A stretch of 64,000 bases of DNA from Paraphoma chrysanthemicola (lineage: Eukaryota > Ascomycota > Dothideomycetes > Pleosporales > Phaeosphaeriaceae): NCBI GenBank assembly GCA_020744225.1, contig JAGMWG010000002.1:1054001-1118000 (forward strand), given 5' to 3'. The position numbers and the translations under genes are program-made. Below, piece after piece: positions 31,754 to 42,315 of this stretch (position 1 is its first letter; the number at the start of each line of letters is the position of its first letter). The notes beneath the pieces were generated by a model that was not told the origin of the DNA, did no database searches, and was given only the letters and a program-made list of their open reading frames with translations.

Positions 31754-33301
31754 GTTGATGCTTGCGATGAGGTACAGTCAATGTACGTGGATCTAGAAGT
31801 GGGCAAGAAGCCAAAAGAAGCCAAAAGCTGAGAAGGTAGTGAAAAGAAGAGCTGTTAAGCTGAAGTGCGTGTTGATGCAAGCGTGCTGCGAAGCTGGTCG
31901 AGTTGAGAAGTAGGTGTCAAGTCAATGGAGACGGACGTGACGGTGGGGCATAAGTATCGCTTGGGGGCTGGACGAGAGCTGCAATTGTTCAATAGACTGC
32001 TATTGTCGCGTGGGCTGATTGTACAATAGATCGCGCGTCTCGAGGTGAATGCGAGATTGTGCGATCTGCAAGTGAAGACGAGCTGTTGTGCGTCTTGCAA
32101 CACACCAAAACAATAGCGGGCGGGGCAGACCAACCCCAGACGCGCGTTGGAACTCAAGAATCAGAGTTCGTACAGTAGTCGCCTGTCATAGCAACTGAGC
32201 TCATCACGTTGGACAATAGCTCGCGCACCTCGTCGATAACCTGAACTGCTCACGCATAGCAATCGAGTCTCAGAGAAGGGTAGCTCAGAGGCATCGCCAT
32301 CTTCAACTTGAGCTCGTAACTGTCATGGAAACTTCCCAGTTCTCGTTTACGCTTGATTTTAGTGGTTATTGTACTGTTACGCGTCTTTCAGCAAAGCCCC
32401 AGAGCGCTCTCTCGTTCTCAATTGCACACGGAAGCACTTAGAGCTTCAGTGAGCATCATGAATAGGATATACTCATGATTGAAGGGTTATGAAGTAGCGT
32501 GACTTGATCTTCGTGATATGTTAACAGTGTGAGACTGCAAACACTCCGTTTGTCGTGCAGAACAGCGTTCGCACTAGTGCCGAATCCGGTAAAGCCAACA
32601 TCGCTGTTGGACGGCAACGGTCAAGTCACGTGTTCTGATAGAACTGCGGTCTGGAAGCGCGGGAGAATATTCTGGCAAATTGGGGTAGAATGACAAGGGC
32701 GAGAATGGAAGAGACATGGAGAGTGCTTCCTTTTCGGACGGCGGAGGAAAGCAAGACACCAACGTGATATGAGCTCGAGACATCCAATCTGAACAGAAAA
32801 TGGAAGTCAATGAATGAGGATATTTGACAGCATGCTGCAAGTAGTAGTGTACCTTTCGAAGAGCTGAGGATTCTGGAAGCCATAGGAGTGAAACAACTGA
32901 GATGATGTCTCTAATCTTGTAGCGAGCTTCGCATGCCGAGCCCGAAAAGCAGCAACATTAGCGGAAGATTGAAGATAAGACTCGTGTCTCAGCTATACTG
33001 AGACCCACTACGAAGTCATTTCGAGCAAACTTTTCGCACTGTAGCCGTCAACCATGTTGATCCACACAATGCCAGCTGCAAATAAATCCTCTTGCAGGCA
33101 GAGTGACTGAACCTCCTGACAGCTTCTGCCAGCATTGTGCATCTTCCATGTACCACAAGCCCCACAAAATATCAACAGCTCTTCCTATGCAGAGATAATG
33201 CACTTCCCACTCGTACAGGTCGCAAACATCCGCCCCATCCCGGCATCCACTGATTTCAAGTCCCAAGCCAAAAGACCATCCTCATCAGCAGCTATATCCC
33301 C
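31754..33301. other. Intergenic region
   Basis: Apart from the weak spliced candidate at 32574-32883 I see no gene. The left part is the promoter region of the minus-strand family E gene. Confidence 0.5.
32574..32883 (-). CDS. Candidate small two-exon gene
   Basis: A possible 81-residue protein: exon 32883-32853 (MASRILSSSK) and exon 32788-32574, joined in frame by a 64-nt GT-AG intron (GTACAC ... TTCAG). The product has no signal peptide or recognisable motif. The support is only an ATG, splice consensus and frame continuity, which can arise by chance. Confidence 0.3.
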
Positions 33302-33889
33302 ATGTTGCACACGATCGGCGACTCCCGTCCTCAGCAAGGTCTAGACGGCAGGTTTCTCTGCTACGAAGTCCAAGACGACCTCTGTTACCCAGAATATGTC
33401 TTGAAGATTCTCCGACGCGTAGCATACATCGTCGGACCCATTATGGAACGTCACGGCTGGACCATCCCTCTTCTCGCCGAACTCCCTGAATCCGACACTC
33501 ACAATCTAGGGACCGCGATCGTGACGACCCGAGTCGAGGTGACACGCTCAGACATACTCTTCCCACTCGAGACCCGCAAGATGGTAAGCTCGTGTAGTAA
33601 GATCTCATTGCGTATTCGAAGCATGCGTCATATAGACAAGTATTTGCGCGTTGAGCATATTGTGCAGACTTTGTTGCATGAATTGGCGCATATTTCGCGG
33701 ACCCCGGAGCATGGGATTGGGTTTTATTGGCGGAATGCGCAGCTGTTGCGAGAGTTGGAACGGGATGTTGAGAAGGGTGCTGTGGCTGTAAACCCGAGGG
33801 AAGTGCCGTCGCGTGTTGCGACACGAGGAGAAGTGAGTGGTGTGAAGCGGCTTCTATTGGCTATCACATCGACAGGGAATCGGAATTGA
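33302..33889 (+). CDS. WLM/Wss1-like zinc metalloprotease-type protein
   Basis: A single exon of 195 residues from ATG 33302. The key motif is LLHELAHISRTPEHGIGFYW: HExxH with a third His seven residues after the second, as in WLM-domain proteases (yeast Wss1, SPRTN-like), which digest DNA-protein crosslinks. The N-terminal half has the family-like helix VLKILRRVAYIVGPIMERHG. Known Wss1 proteins are longer and carry ubiquitin- or SUMO-binding tails. This one ends about 55 residues after the active site without a clear tail, so it is a minimal or divergent member. Catalytic residues are intact. I am confident of the HExxH fold and less so of the substrate. Confidence 0.8.
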   Translation: MLHTIGDSRPQQGLDGRFLCYEVQDDLCYPEYVLKILRRVAYIVGPIMERHGWTIPLLAELPESDTHNLGTAIVTTRVEVTRSDILFPLETRKMVSSCSKISLRIRSMRHIDKYLRVEHIVQTLLHELAHISRTPEHGIGFYWRNAQLLRELERDVEKGAVAVNPREVPSRVATRGEVSGVKRLLLAITSTGNRN

Positions 33890-34045
33890 GGAGTGATTGG
33901 TGCGGTGAAGTTGTTGCGCGAGTAGTATCTTGAGGAGGTTGAAGCTCCGCCTGCAGCTATTGTGCAACTAATTGATGTGGTTGAAGCTTTCAAGACCAGG
34001 TGTCAGTATTGATAACTGGGTAAAAATTGCGAACTAAACCTTGCC

Positions 34046-35600
34046 CTAGACTGTTTGTCTTAGCCTTTCCAACATCATTTGATCCAAAGGTCTTAGCACA
34101 TCTTTAATGTGAGAATTAGATCCCTCCTCCTCGAGAACAGATTTTCCTGCTGTCATAACCATTCGCTCTGGAGCTGGTTGTTCCAGATATGGCATGACTC
34201 GTCTGCGATGGGCAGCTCTAAAGGTCTGAGAGAAGTCAGCATTCACATCCGCACCTGTCCCCATGCGTTCCGAACGTACCCTCATATGCTTCAGAATTTT
34301 GGAAAACTCCTCTTGCAGACGTATCTCATCCGTCTCGCTCCCCAAACAGTGTCGGAAACACGACTTCTTCAGAGCCGTGAGAATTTTCGTTCATTTACTG
34401 GAATGTAACGCAACATATTCTCTTCTGAGAGATACTGGTCAAGTCCCAGGAAGGCATCTATCGCCTGGAAGACTAGTACGTGGTTGCCCGACAATCCGTC
34501 AAATTTTACAAATGCGCCGTCAATCATCCGCCCGACTCCCCATCCCTGGAAGCCTTGTATGTGGCTCAGCCATACTGAGTGAGGCACATATGCATGAGTA
34601 ATGTTATTGTGGAAAAGCTGCAGCAGGCTGCGCAGGTGCAACGAGACAGTCTCGAGGTGCTTCAAACATGCCTTCTTGTCCTTTGCTCGGAAACTGACGA
34701 TGGCGTACATCATGGCATGATAGATGGGTAAGGCCTGATGTGAATTTATTCAGCATCCTTTCCACGTGTTTGTGTACCCTCTATTGCCTACCTGGACTTC
34801 AAGATCGTGAAACAGCCGGAAAAATATTTCCTCGGCTGTTTCCACCGGATACCCAAGGCCAACGTTGATCTTGTAAATTTAGTAGAACATTGGCTGTATT
34901 GTTCCCGCTGTCTGCCGATACGCCGAATTTGTGCTGGAGAAAGCGCCAGGGAAGGTCAAGTTCAGGTGGGAAATCGACAACCTTCTCCACTTGCGCAACC
35001 TTGACCACTGGTATGGTGGCCCATCTATAAGGCAGCATTAGTTCTTCAACATACTAGCAGAGCTTCCTCGCGCACACGACCTGTACGCATGCCGGAGGAC
35101 CGCGCCACAGCAATAGAACCCGTTGTATGCGTCCCGTGGAATAAGTCCTAATGTTCAAGTTCAGCAGTCTGCATGATAGCCTCAACCGCGTCCATCTGGA
35201 CGCGCTCAGTCAAAGCTTTTCGCATCAGAGAGCGAAAATTGTGACGCCGTCTGTTGTTAGTGTTGTCATCAAGTGATGGGTTGGCCGTAGGAAGATGGTG
35301 AACAAGCTCCAGATACACGTGTTTGTATGGGCTTAGAGCCGATGGCCATTCGTCATGATTCAATCTTGGGGGCCAGGACCCGGCACCATCATCATATATC
35401 AGAGTGGCCAAGGCATCAGCGACTTCGACATGAGCTCCGAGATCTTGCAAGTCTTTTAATGTTGGAGCCCCCTTAATCTCACGGTTGTAAGATTTCTTTT
35501 GCGAGATTTGGCGTTTTTGAAGCAGGCCGTTCAGTAGAACTGTGAGTATAGTAGCACAAAGAGCTACTAAGAACAAATTGACTGTGCGTGTTAAAGTCAT
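34046..35600 (-). pseudogene. Indoleamine 2,3-dioxygenase-like gene, broken
   Basis: The start is ATG 35600 (MTLTRTVNLF), with an N-terminal hydrophobic anchor. Fragments of a single IDO-superfamily protein lie in order across three frames: HAYR, then (after an intron, 35080-35025) WATIPVVKV; INVGLGYPVETAEEIFF; FDGLSGNHVLVFQAIDAFLG; YIPVNERKF; FRAAHRRRVMPYLEQPAPER. The FDGLSG segment and the FRAAH histidine sit where IDO has its substrate-site motif and proximal heme ligand. Breaks: an in-frame TAG at 35150-35148 followed by a frame change near 35140, a frame change near 34870 (which a GTATCG...ACAAG intron could also explain), and a one-base shift near 34380 with no GT nearby. A normal intron at 34791-34735 is intact. 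IDO opens the indole ring of tryptophan in the kynurenine route. This copy should be inactive unless the breaks are sequencing errors. Confidence 0.72.
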
Positions 35601-36089
35601 TGTGACGTGTAGAAGTGATTGTTGCAACGCAGCTCAACGAAGACTGACGTGTTCTATCTGGTGGCCGCTAACACATTGTCTGGCACCGCAGGCGCAGAAT
35701 AGCCGGTAGGAGTACGACAGATCAAACATCTGCACACTGCCGTCGGGTTGGCACTTGGTAGCGGGTTGTCCGCCCTTTTCTACGCGGAGGGCTGCTGTCG
35801 GCTAAGCTTCTCTCTGCGACCCTCGGCTCACCTTCCTTATTCAGAACGCAGACTCTGTATACATGATGAGCATTTCCCCCATTCATGCTACGAGGTTCGA
35901 AACACACCTGATTCTTGTGAATAGTCTCATCTCGAGTGTCAGTGGTACAAACAAAGCCGTCATACCTCAAGTCCAGTTACTGCGCCAATCGCGTCGTTTG
36001 TGGCGCGCCTCAAGATAACGTTAGGTGACTCAGCTCTGCGCCCCCACCACGCGACAAACACCAGATACTTCACTACCTACCACAACGTC
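35601..36089. other. Divergent intergenic region
   Basis: It separates the minus-strand IDO-like pseudogene from the plus-strand phosphoglycerate-mutase-family gene. I see no gene. A short B-box-like string at 35893 is not backed by a tRNA fold. Confidence 0.6.
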
Positions 36090-37064
36090 ATGCCTACCAA
36101 AATCCATCTCGTGCGCCATGCGCAGGGCTTCCACAATGTTACTGTAAGTACAATTGCCTTGACGAATGAACCGAAACTGATTGCGAGCCAGCGTGACTAC
36201 TCGATACGGGACGCAGTTCTTACTCCAAAGGGCAAAGAGCAATGTCGCGCCCTGAGTTCAACATTCAAGTATCATCAGGAAGTCGATATCATCTTTGCAT
36301 CGCCACTTCGTCGGACCATTCAGACGGCAGCGTTGAGCTTTGGACCGGCCTTGTCGCGGCCAGATGTGCCATTTGTATTGCATCCAGCGTTGCAGGAAGT
36401 AGGTGGCATGGGAAGCGACAAGGGCATTGCAGATTCGAAAGAAGATCTTGAGCGACTCTTACCGGGGCTATTCGCAAACGATAAATTAGGATTTGACGTC
36501 GAGAAGATAGATGCGTCGGGTGTGATGGAGGGTTGGAATTCGAAGGTGAGCCACGCAACGAAAGAAAACAATGCCAGGGATTACAGCTGACCCGGCCCGA
36601 CTCAGCAAGGCTACTGGGCCTACGAGAAGCAGGCCATCTCAAGGAGGGCAGCCGACTTTCGAAGCTGGCTTTATCAACGCCCCGAAGCTCAAGTATTCCG
36701 CCGCAATCACCATGTTGTCTCTTATCATGCTAAACACGTTGCCAGGTTGTTGTCGTTACGCACGGTGCTGTAGCTCATTTCCTCACCGAAGATTGGGATG
36801 TCGAGGATCCGATGATAGGCACGGCCTACCACAATTGTCTGTTGACCGCGACACGCATGGCATGGCACACAGTGACTAACAGCGCCAGGCGAGCATCGCG
36901 AGTTTGTCTTCACGGCAGAATCAACCACCGACGACGCTCATCTGGTCGAGACGCAGGAGAGTCGGGCACGAAGAGGGCTGGACGAGCCAGAAACGGACCC
37001 ACATGTCTTGGAAGAGATGAAGACGATGCAAGAGCAAGCCAGAAGCGAAAAAGCTCCCGCTTAA
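36090..37064 (+). CDS. Histidine phosphatase / phosphoglycerate mutase family protein
   Basis: Five exons (36090-36143, 36192-36545, 36606-36692, 36746-36836, 36889-37064) encode 253 residues. All junctions are GT-AG and keep the frame. Catalytic motifs of the branch-1 histidine phosphatase superfamily are present: LVRHAQGFHN at the start (phospho-acceptor His), ASPLRRTIQTA, and VVVVTHGAVAHFLTED with the second His. Fungal homologues of this size are uncharacterised phosphatases or mutases. The actual substrate cannot be told from sequence. The first intron is 48 nt and free of stops, so retention would add 16 residues right after the first catalytic motif. Confidence 0.88.
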
Positions 37065-38261
37065 GCAGTGCAATGGAGAGAACGGATAGCGGCAGCACTG
37101 AAATTTTCGTCGGTACGCTTGCGCGCTTACCCCGCAACGCCCCAATGTCCAGATGCCCGCGGGTTGTGCCGGCGACCGAAGGCCTCGAAACGAGTGAGGC
37201 TGGTTCCGTGGGAGCATCCCGGGGAGATTTGCAATGGTTACATTTTGCAATCTTCCTTGGCGCTATGCCTCCGATTCGCTGCGGCAAATGAATCCACAAT
37301 TATAGAGATAAGCGCATCTATATCTTCCCCTTAAAAAGTGCCATGGCTGGTCACAAAGCGCGAGCCAGGAGCGAAAGTCGCGCATTGCTTCTCTTGGCTT
37401 ACTACTTCTGACCTAGACGCGGACAGCATCGGTGCAGGATCGGTCACGAGATTGCAGGGTTGATCGCTCGGTGCCTGTTCGGGTATTTAGGACAAGCCGG
37501 GATGGCGCGGATCTAAAAGGCTTGACCCCACTCAAGCAATGCCGTCACCGTTCGTACGCGGGTAGGGCTGCACCTTCAGCGCCGCCTGCGTACATGCACT
37601 CGTCACTCAAGCATATGCCCGCGTGAGCCCCCAGCTTAATATGCACGTCTTGCATCCTTATCTGCATCTTGCGGGATTTCAAGGGTGATGTCACTCCGCG
37701 CAGAGGTCAGACGCAACGATGTGACCTTCGCACGTCCCTTTTCCATCCACTCTGAGACGTAGAATTTTCAAAGTTTTACGTCAAGGCGATGCGCGAAGTG
37801 GACCTCGTCATCCATGGGCGCCACTTGGACACCACCAGCATGTCGTCTCGGACGAACAGTTACCAAATTGATACGAGAATTGATACACCCCGGAGCTGGC
37901 AGGTGTCGGGCAACATCGGTCGCGTGTTCTGCACGGTCTTTGGGGGCGTGTGGAGAAATGCGAGTGCACCATTCTATTACACACGCCGAGGACGCAGATA
38001 AGGTCTTTTGATTTAAGGCCCGTAGGAGTGCCGTCTGCTGAACTTCGGCTTCTAGCAATCCCTTGTTGATATCGCCCTGCACTCGTCCTACGGTTCCAAG
38101 GTTGCTGGCCAGTGACCTGCACTTCGACTTCCGAATTGAGACGCGCGAAGATAGTAAAGGCCCGCGCTCGCTCCATCTAAAAAGTCGTCATTGCCCCGGA
38201 ACACCAGCTTTCCCCAGCTCCAGTTTTCCTCCCTGCATAGCTTTTCGAAACATTCTTCAAC
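37065..38261. other. Intergenic region
   Basis: No supportable gene. The right half is the upstream region of the amino-acid permease gene. Confidence 0.55.
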
Positions 38262-39734
38262 ATGCAAGAAGTTCCTCACGTTTCCGGTGCACAAGCGCCT
38301 CGAGGCACACCTGGATATGCTGCTGCACACAGCAACAATGTGTACGCTTCACCGCCACCAAACTACAGAATGGACGAGGACATGTCGTCCGAGGGAAAGA
38401 AGAGCGACCCTGAGCTTGCACCAGTCGACAAAACAACCACTGTGCAGGAAGGCCACGAGAAGTTCCACAGACTTGGCTGGAAGCGCCTCACCATCTGTCT
38501 GATCGTCGAGGCCATTGCACTAGGCTCGCTCAGCATTCCCAGTGCATTTGCCAAACTTGGCATGGTCGCAGGTGTGATCATGTGTGTCGGACTCGGCCTT
38601 GTCGCAATCTACACTTCCTACGTCGTCGGGCAGGTCAAGATGCGATACCCAGCTGTTCATCACTACTCCGACGCCGTGGAGCTTATTTGGGGTCGTTTCG
38701 GAAAAGAGCTCACAGGTGTCATGTTTGCGCTTTTCTTGATCTTGCTGGTCGGCTCGCATGCTCTCACCGGTACGATCGCATGGATCAACATCGTCGACAA
38801 CTATACCATTTGCGCCCTCGTCTGGGGTGTTGTATCGCTCATTATCCTGCTCATCCTTGCGCTGCCACCCACATTCGCGGAGTTCGCCATCCTGGGATAC
38901 ATCGACTTCGTCAGCATCATCGCCGCAATTCTCATCACCATTGTCGCTACCGGCGTTCAAGCACATAATGCTCCAGGTGGTCTTAGCGCCGTCAACTGGT
39001 CCAAATGGCCACCGGCTGAGACGACTTTCTACGAGGCGTTCCTGGCAACCACCAATATCATCTTCGCGTACTCTTTCGCTGTGTGCCAGTTCTCCTTCAT
39101 GTCGGAAATGCACACACCCAAGGACTACGTCAAGTCCATTTGGGCGCTTGGCCTGATTGAGATCTTCATCTACACCCTGACTGGCGGCTTGATCTACGCT
39201 TTCGTTGGCCAGGACGTCAAGTCTCCGGCCCTGCTCTCCGCCGGCGACACTGTCTCGCGCATTGCATTCGGCATTGCGCTTCCGGTCATCTTCATCTCCG
39301 GCTCTATCAACGGTACCGTTGTCGGTCGCTACATCATGGACCGCGTCTTCCCCAACTCGCCCATCCGCTACGTCACCACAAAAGCGGGCTGGGGTGTCTG
39401 GATCGCACTCATCACTGTCATCACTGTGATTGGCTGGATCATTGCTGAAGCCATCCCCTTCTTCAACGCGCTCCTGGGTCTCATCTCGTCGCTATTCATC
39501 TCGGGCTTCACCTTCTACTTCCCAGCACTTTTCTGGTTCCAGCTCGTCAAGGAGGGCAAGTGGAATGCGAATGCAAAGAATATCAGCTTGAGCATACTGA
39601 ACGCGGTTGTATTCGTGATTGGACTGGTTGTGCTTGGTGCGGGCACATACGCGAGTGTGGAGGATATCCTCACGCAGTACAATTCAGGTTCCGTGAGGAG
39701 TCCGTTCACCTGCTCCGCACAATCGTACGCGTAA
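38262..39734 (+). CDS. Amino-acid permease of the AAAP family (Mtr-like)
   Basis: A single exon of 490 residues from ATG 38262. A hydrophilic N-terminus of about 70 residues precedes about eleven membrane helices, beginning WKRLTICLIVEAIALGSLSI. This start is typical of the AAAP/AVT (Pfam Aa_trans) carriers, including the Neurospora neutral amino-acid permease Mtr. Other hallmarks are SFMSEMHTPKDYVKSIWALG and GRYIMDRVFPNSP. Such carriers import neutral and aromatic amino acids with protons across the plasma membrane. Length and helix count are normal for the family. The exact substrate is an inference from general resemblance. Confidence 0.92.
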   Translation: MQEVPHVSGAQAPRGTPGYAAAHSNNVYASPPPNYRMDEDMSSEGKKSDPELAPVDKTTTVQEGHEKFHRLGWKRLTICLIVEAIALGSLSIPSAFAKLGMVAGVIMCVGLGLVAIYTSYVVGQVKMRYPAVHHYSDAVELIWGRFGKELTGVMFALFLILLVGSHALTGTIAWINIVDNYTICALVWGVVSLIILLILALPPTFAEFAILGYIDFVSIIAAILITIVATGVQAHNAPGGLSAVNWSKWPPAETTFYEAFLATTNIIFAYSFAVCQFSFMSEMHTPKDYVKSIWALGLIEIFIYTLTGGLIYAFVGQDVKSPALLSAGDTVSRIAFGIALPVIFISGSINGTVVGRYIMDRVFPNSPIRYVTTKAGWGVWIALITVITVIGWIIAEAIPFFNALLGLISSLFISGFTFYFPALFWFQLVKEGKWNANAKNISLSILNAVVFVIGLVVLGAGTYASVEDILTQYNSGSVRSPFTCSAQSYA

Positions 39735-40362
39735 GCAGGATGCGGCGTACAAAAGGAGTTGGGTTGCTGTAACATAACCTGGATAACGAGATTTCGAACG
39801 AGAGATATTCATAGCATAATGCGCCAGCGATAGCGGTAGCTGAGCGCACGTTGATACCATCAATGAATTGCATTATCACCACGAGCTTTTCCACGTCCCT
39901 TCGTGTCGATCCACGAGGCTGCACTTCTTTGACGCATGTAAGTCTTGATGCAGTTGTTATAGTGCCGGCTTCCCGTTTCATGCAGTTTCTCACCCAGCTC
40001 GACATACCTCGGTACGTGCGAGGGCGCCTGCCTCACGTTCACTTTGGTTGCGGATCGGCCCGCTCAGTTAGGCTTAGCGCCTTTTCAGGTCAACGTGACG
40101 CAGCGGCACCAAACTTCAGCCTCGCCAGCACACAAGTTATCTCACCTAACGGAGACAACACCGTGGCTTTCTTTCTTGCCCTTGGCGGAGCTATCGAGCA
40201 GATATTCTTGCGCAACGCACTCAGACGACTTCCTTGCATGCGATACACTAAAATAACCCCACTCAAACCCTGTGCAACGACAAACAGCTCTACGCAGCCT
40301 TGCAAGCTATTCAGCAGTTCACCGTGAAAACCGGAGGTGACCAACGAGATCCGCCCGACAAC
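39735..40362. other. Intergenic region
   Basis: I see no gene. It separates the permease from the F-box/2EXR-like gene on the same strand. Confidence 0.55.
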
Positions 40363-41955
40363 ATGCCTACTGCCCCGCGCCGCTCCATGAACCTGGACGA
40401 TGTCTCTCACCAGCTCGACTTGATCTTCAACAAGCAAATACATGATAGTATGCCCGGCTCCACTTCCAACGCCTCCAACGACAATGAAATTGCCCAATTC
40501 GACGAAATGATGAAGCGCAAGTTTTCCGAAATTGCTGACCCACAGAAGCTCGCCCAGTTCCAACACAGAAGCATCGTTTCAGAGATCCACGCTTTCATAC
40601 AACACCAACGCAAGACTAGCTTCACTTTTCTCGGTGGACACAGCCATCGCTACATGCGCCAAGCGGATCTTCTGGTGCTGTCTCGCGCCGGGCGCAACCA
40701 GGTGAAGGACGTGCGCGACCGCGATGGAGAAACGCAGCAGCTCGCAGCTTTTCGTGACGATCAGTTCTATGTCTTTAGCGAGCCGATGCACAGCTCATAC
40801 TTCGATCGTGTCGTTGCTATCACCCTTGGACGCGGCTGTATTCCGTTACTGGCGAAGACGACCATCACAGAAATGACCACCACTGGCGAGGTACAGACAC
40901 TCCCAGCCACAGATTGGCTGCATAAGACCTACAAAAATGAAGACCACGCTCGCATGAAGTTCCCAGAGCAGCAGTACGAAGAACAACAGCTCTGGTGGGC
41001 TGGTACCGGAAAGTCATTCAGGCTTTTCGACCTTCCGCCAGAACTTCGAATACAAGCCTACCTCCAAATAATCGGACCGGTCATCCTACCAGATCTTCAC
41101 TACAACCGCATAATTCTGGGGCGCGGCTTCGAGATGGGCAAGGAATATGACGAGTGCCAGCGCCGCGATCCAGACATTGACCCACCGAATCTGACGATCC
41201 TGTGTGTCAACAGGCAGATGAATGAGGAAGCGCTGAAGGTCGCACACATGGACACCTTTAAACGTCTTCGTGTATTCGCTTCATCAGTCGCAAAAGTCCA
41301 ACCAACTATGCTCGTCCCTCAGCTCATTCGACCACTTCGCACCTCGGCGTCACGTAGAGACTTCCTCCGGAACATCCAGTTGGAAATGTCAGCCGCGTGC
41401 TATTTGGCTAGCGCAGACATACAGCCCAAGCTTGGCGATCCTCTCCAAATCAAGCAGGGCGAGTTCCGTCTCGTCATGTTGAGGGGATTCAAGGCACTTC
41501 AAAGGCTGGACTTGCGCTTCATCAGTCCCAAGCACCCAGATGCCCTCTGTCCATGGGCACTGGTCGTCGGTCAACGTAGCAAGGGCGCCCATTCGTGCCA
41601 GAAGAAGTGGATTGAGTGGTTTCTGGCCATGGCGTATGAGCGGCTGAAATCCCTGGAATCAGCGTCAAGACCGATTCGCTTCACGGTCTCAGGATGTGTC
41701 AAGGCGTCGACCAGGACAAAGTGGGAATATGTGCTCAATGGAAAGGTTGCGGATCACCGAGCGGATGTTATGCGCATCGTGGCGAAGATCGCACAGGCCG
41801 CACAGGATGGGCCCATTCCCTGCGAATGCTCTTTGCCTTGCTCGAGAGCAGATGCGGAAGGTATCAAGCAGTACTCTTGGGATGAGCATGATGTTCGATA
41901 CATCGACGGCTTGCGGGATCACATCGATGAGGGCTATTGGAGTTTCCGAGACTGA
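40363..41955 (+). CDS. F-box/2EXR-like domain protein
   Basis: A single exon of 530 residues. The frame opens at a TTG, and the first ATG is 40363 (MPTAPRRSMNLDD). The centre has FRLFDLPPELRIQAYLQIIG and LTILCVNRQMNEEALKVAHM. This is the classic order of the 2EXR/F-box-like domain, very common in filamentous ascomycetes: an LPPELR helix, then a LLxVNRQ..EEA helix. The C-terminal half holds further helices and a Cys-containing ECSLPCSRAD segment. Canonical F-box proteins recruit substrates to SCF ubiquitin ligases. Most members of this fungal expansion are uncharacterised, so no target is assigned. Confidence 0.82.
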   Translation: MPTAPRRSMNLDDVSHQLDLIFNKQIHDSMPGSTSNASNDNEIAQFDEMMKRKFSEIADPQKLAQFQHRSIVSEIHAFIQHQRKTSFTFLGGHSHRYMRQADLLVLSRAGRNQVKDVRDRDGETQQLAAFRDDQFYVFSEPMHSSYFDRVVAITLGRGCIPLLAKTTITEMTTTGEVQTLPATDWLHKTYKNEDHARMKFPEQQYEEQQLWWAGTGKSFRLFDLPPELRIQAYLQIIGPVILPDLHYNRIILGRGFEMGKEYDECQRRDPDIDPPNLTILCVNRQMNEEALKVAHMDTFKRLRVFASSVAKVQPTMLVPQLIRPLRTSASRRDFLRNIQLEMSAACYLASADIQPKLGDPLQIKQGEFRLVMLRGFKALQRLDLRFISPKHPDALCPWALVVGQRSKGAHSCQKKWIEWFLAMAYERLKSLESASRPIRFTVSGCVKASTRTKWEYVLNGKVADHRADVMRIVAKIAQAAQDGPIPCECSLPCSRADAEGIKQYSWDEHDVRYIDGLRDHIDEGYWSFRD

Positions 41956-42315
41956 GTTTGGTGAGGTTGACGACTTTCTCGCACCGCGGTATCTCTTAGG
42001 CTGATCTGAGTATTGGCTCAAGCCGGATCGTTTGCCAATATATATAATATTACTCATAATAAAACCTCGTTGGCGGCAATATTTCTTAGGTGTAATTGAG
42101 CATCGCGGCGCATCTCCCATCACGCCAACCATCCTACCCGTAGCCAAGGTGCTAAACATCGGATCCGCATCATCGAAGTGGGGGCCAAACAACCTCACAA
42201 ATACACCCGTCAAACCCAACATCTCGGATGAAACTTCCAATACCAATGGAAGTACAATACATTGGACCCTGACTCTACACGAACCTCACACAAGCACTTT
42301 CCAAGCCCGTCTACC
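41956..42315. other. Intergenic region with poly(A) signal
   Basis: AATAAA at 42058-42063 lies about 100 bases after the upstream stop and is a plausible polyadenylation signal. I see nothing else. Confidence 0.5.

Noticed and set aside
35893..35902. tRNA B-box-like GGTTCGAAAC string
   Set aside because: No matching acceptor stem, anticodon arm or A box at the right distance.
38520..39113. 197-codon minus-strand frame inside the permease gene
   Set aside because: Antisense to transmembrane helices; such frames are common and this one shows no family features.
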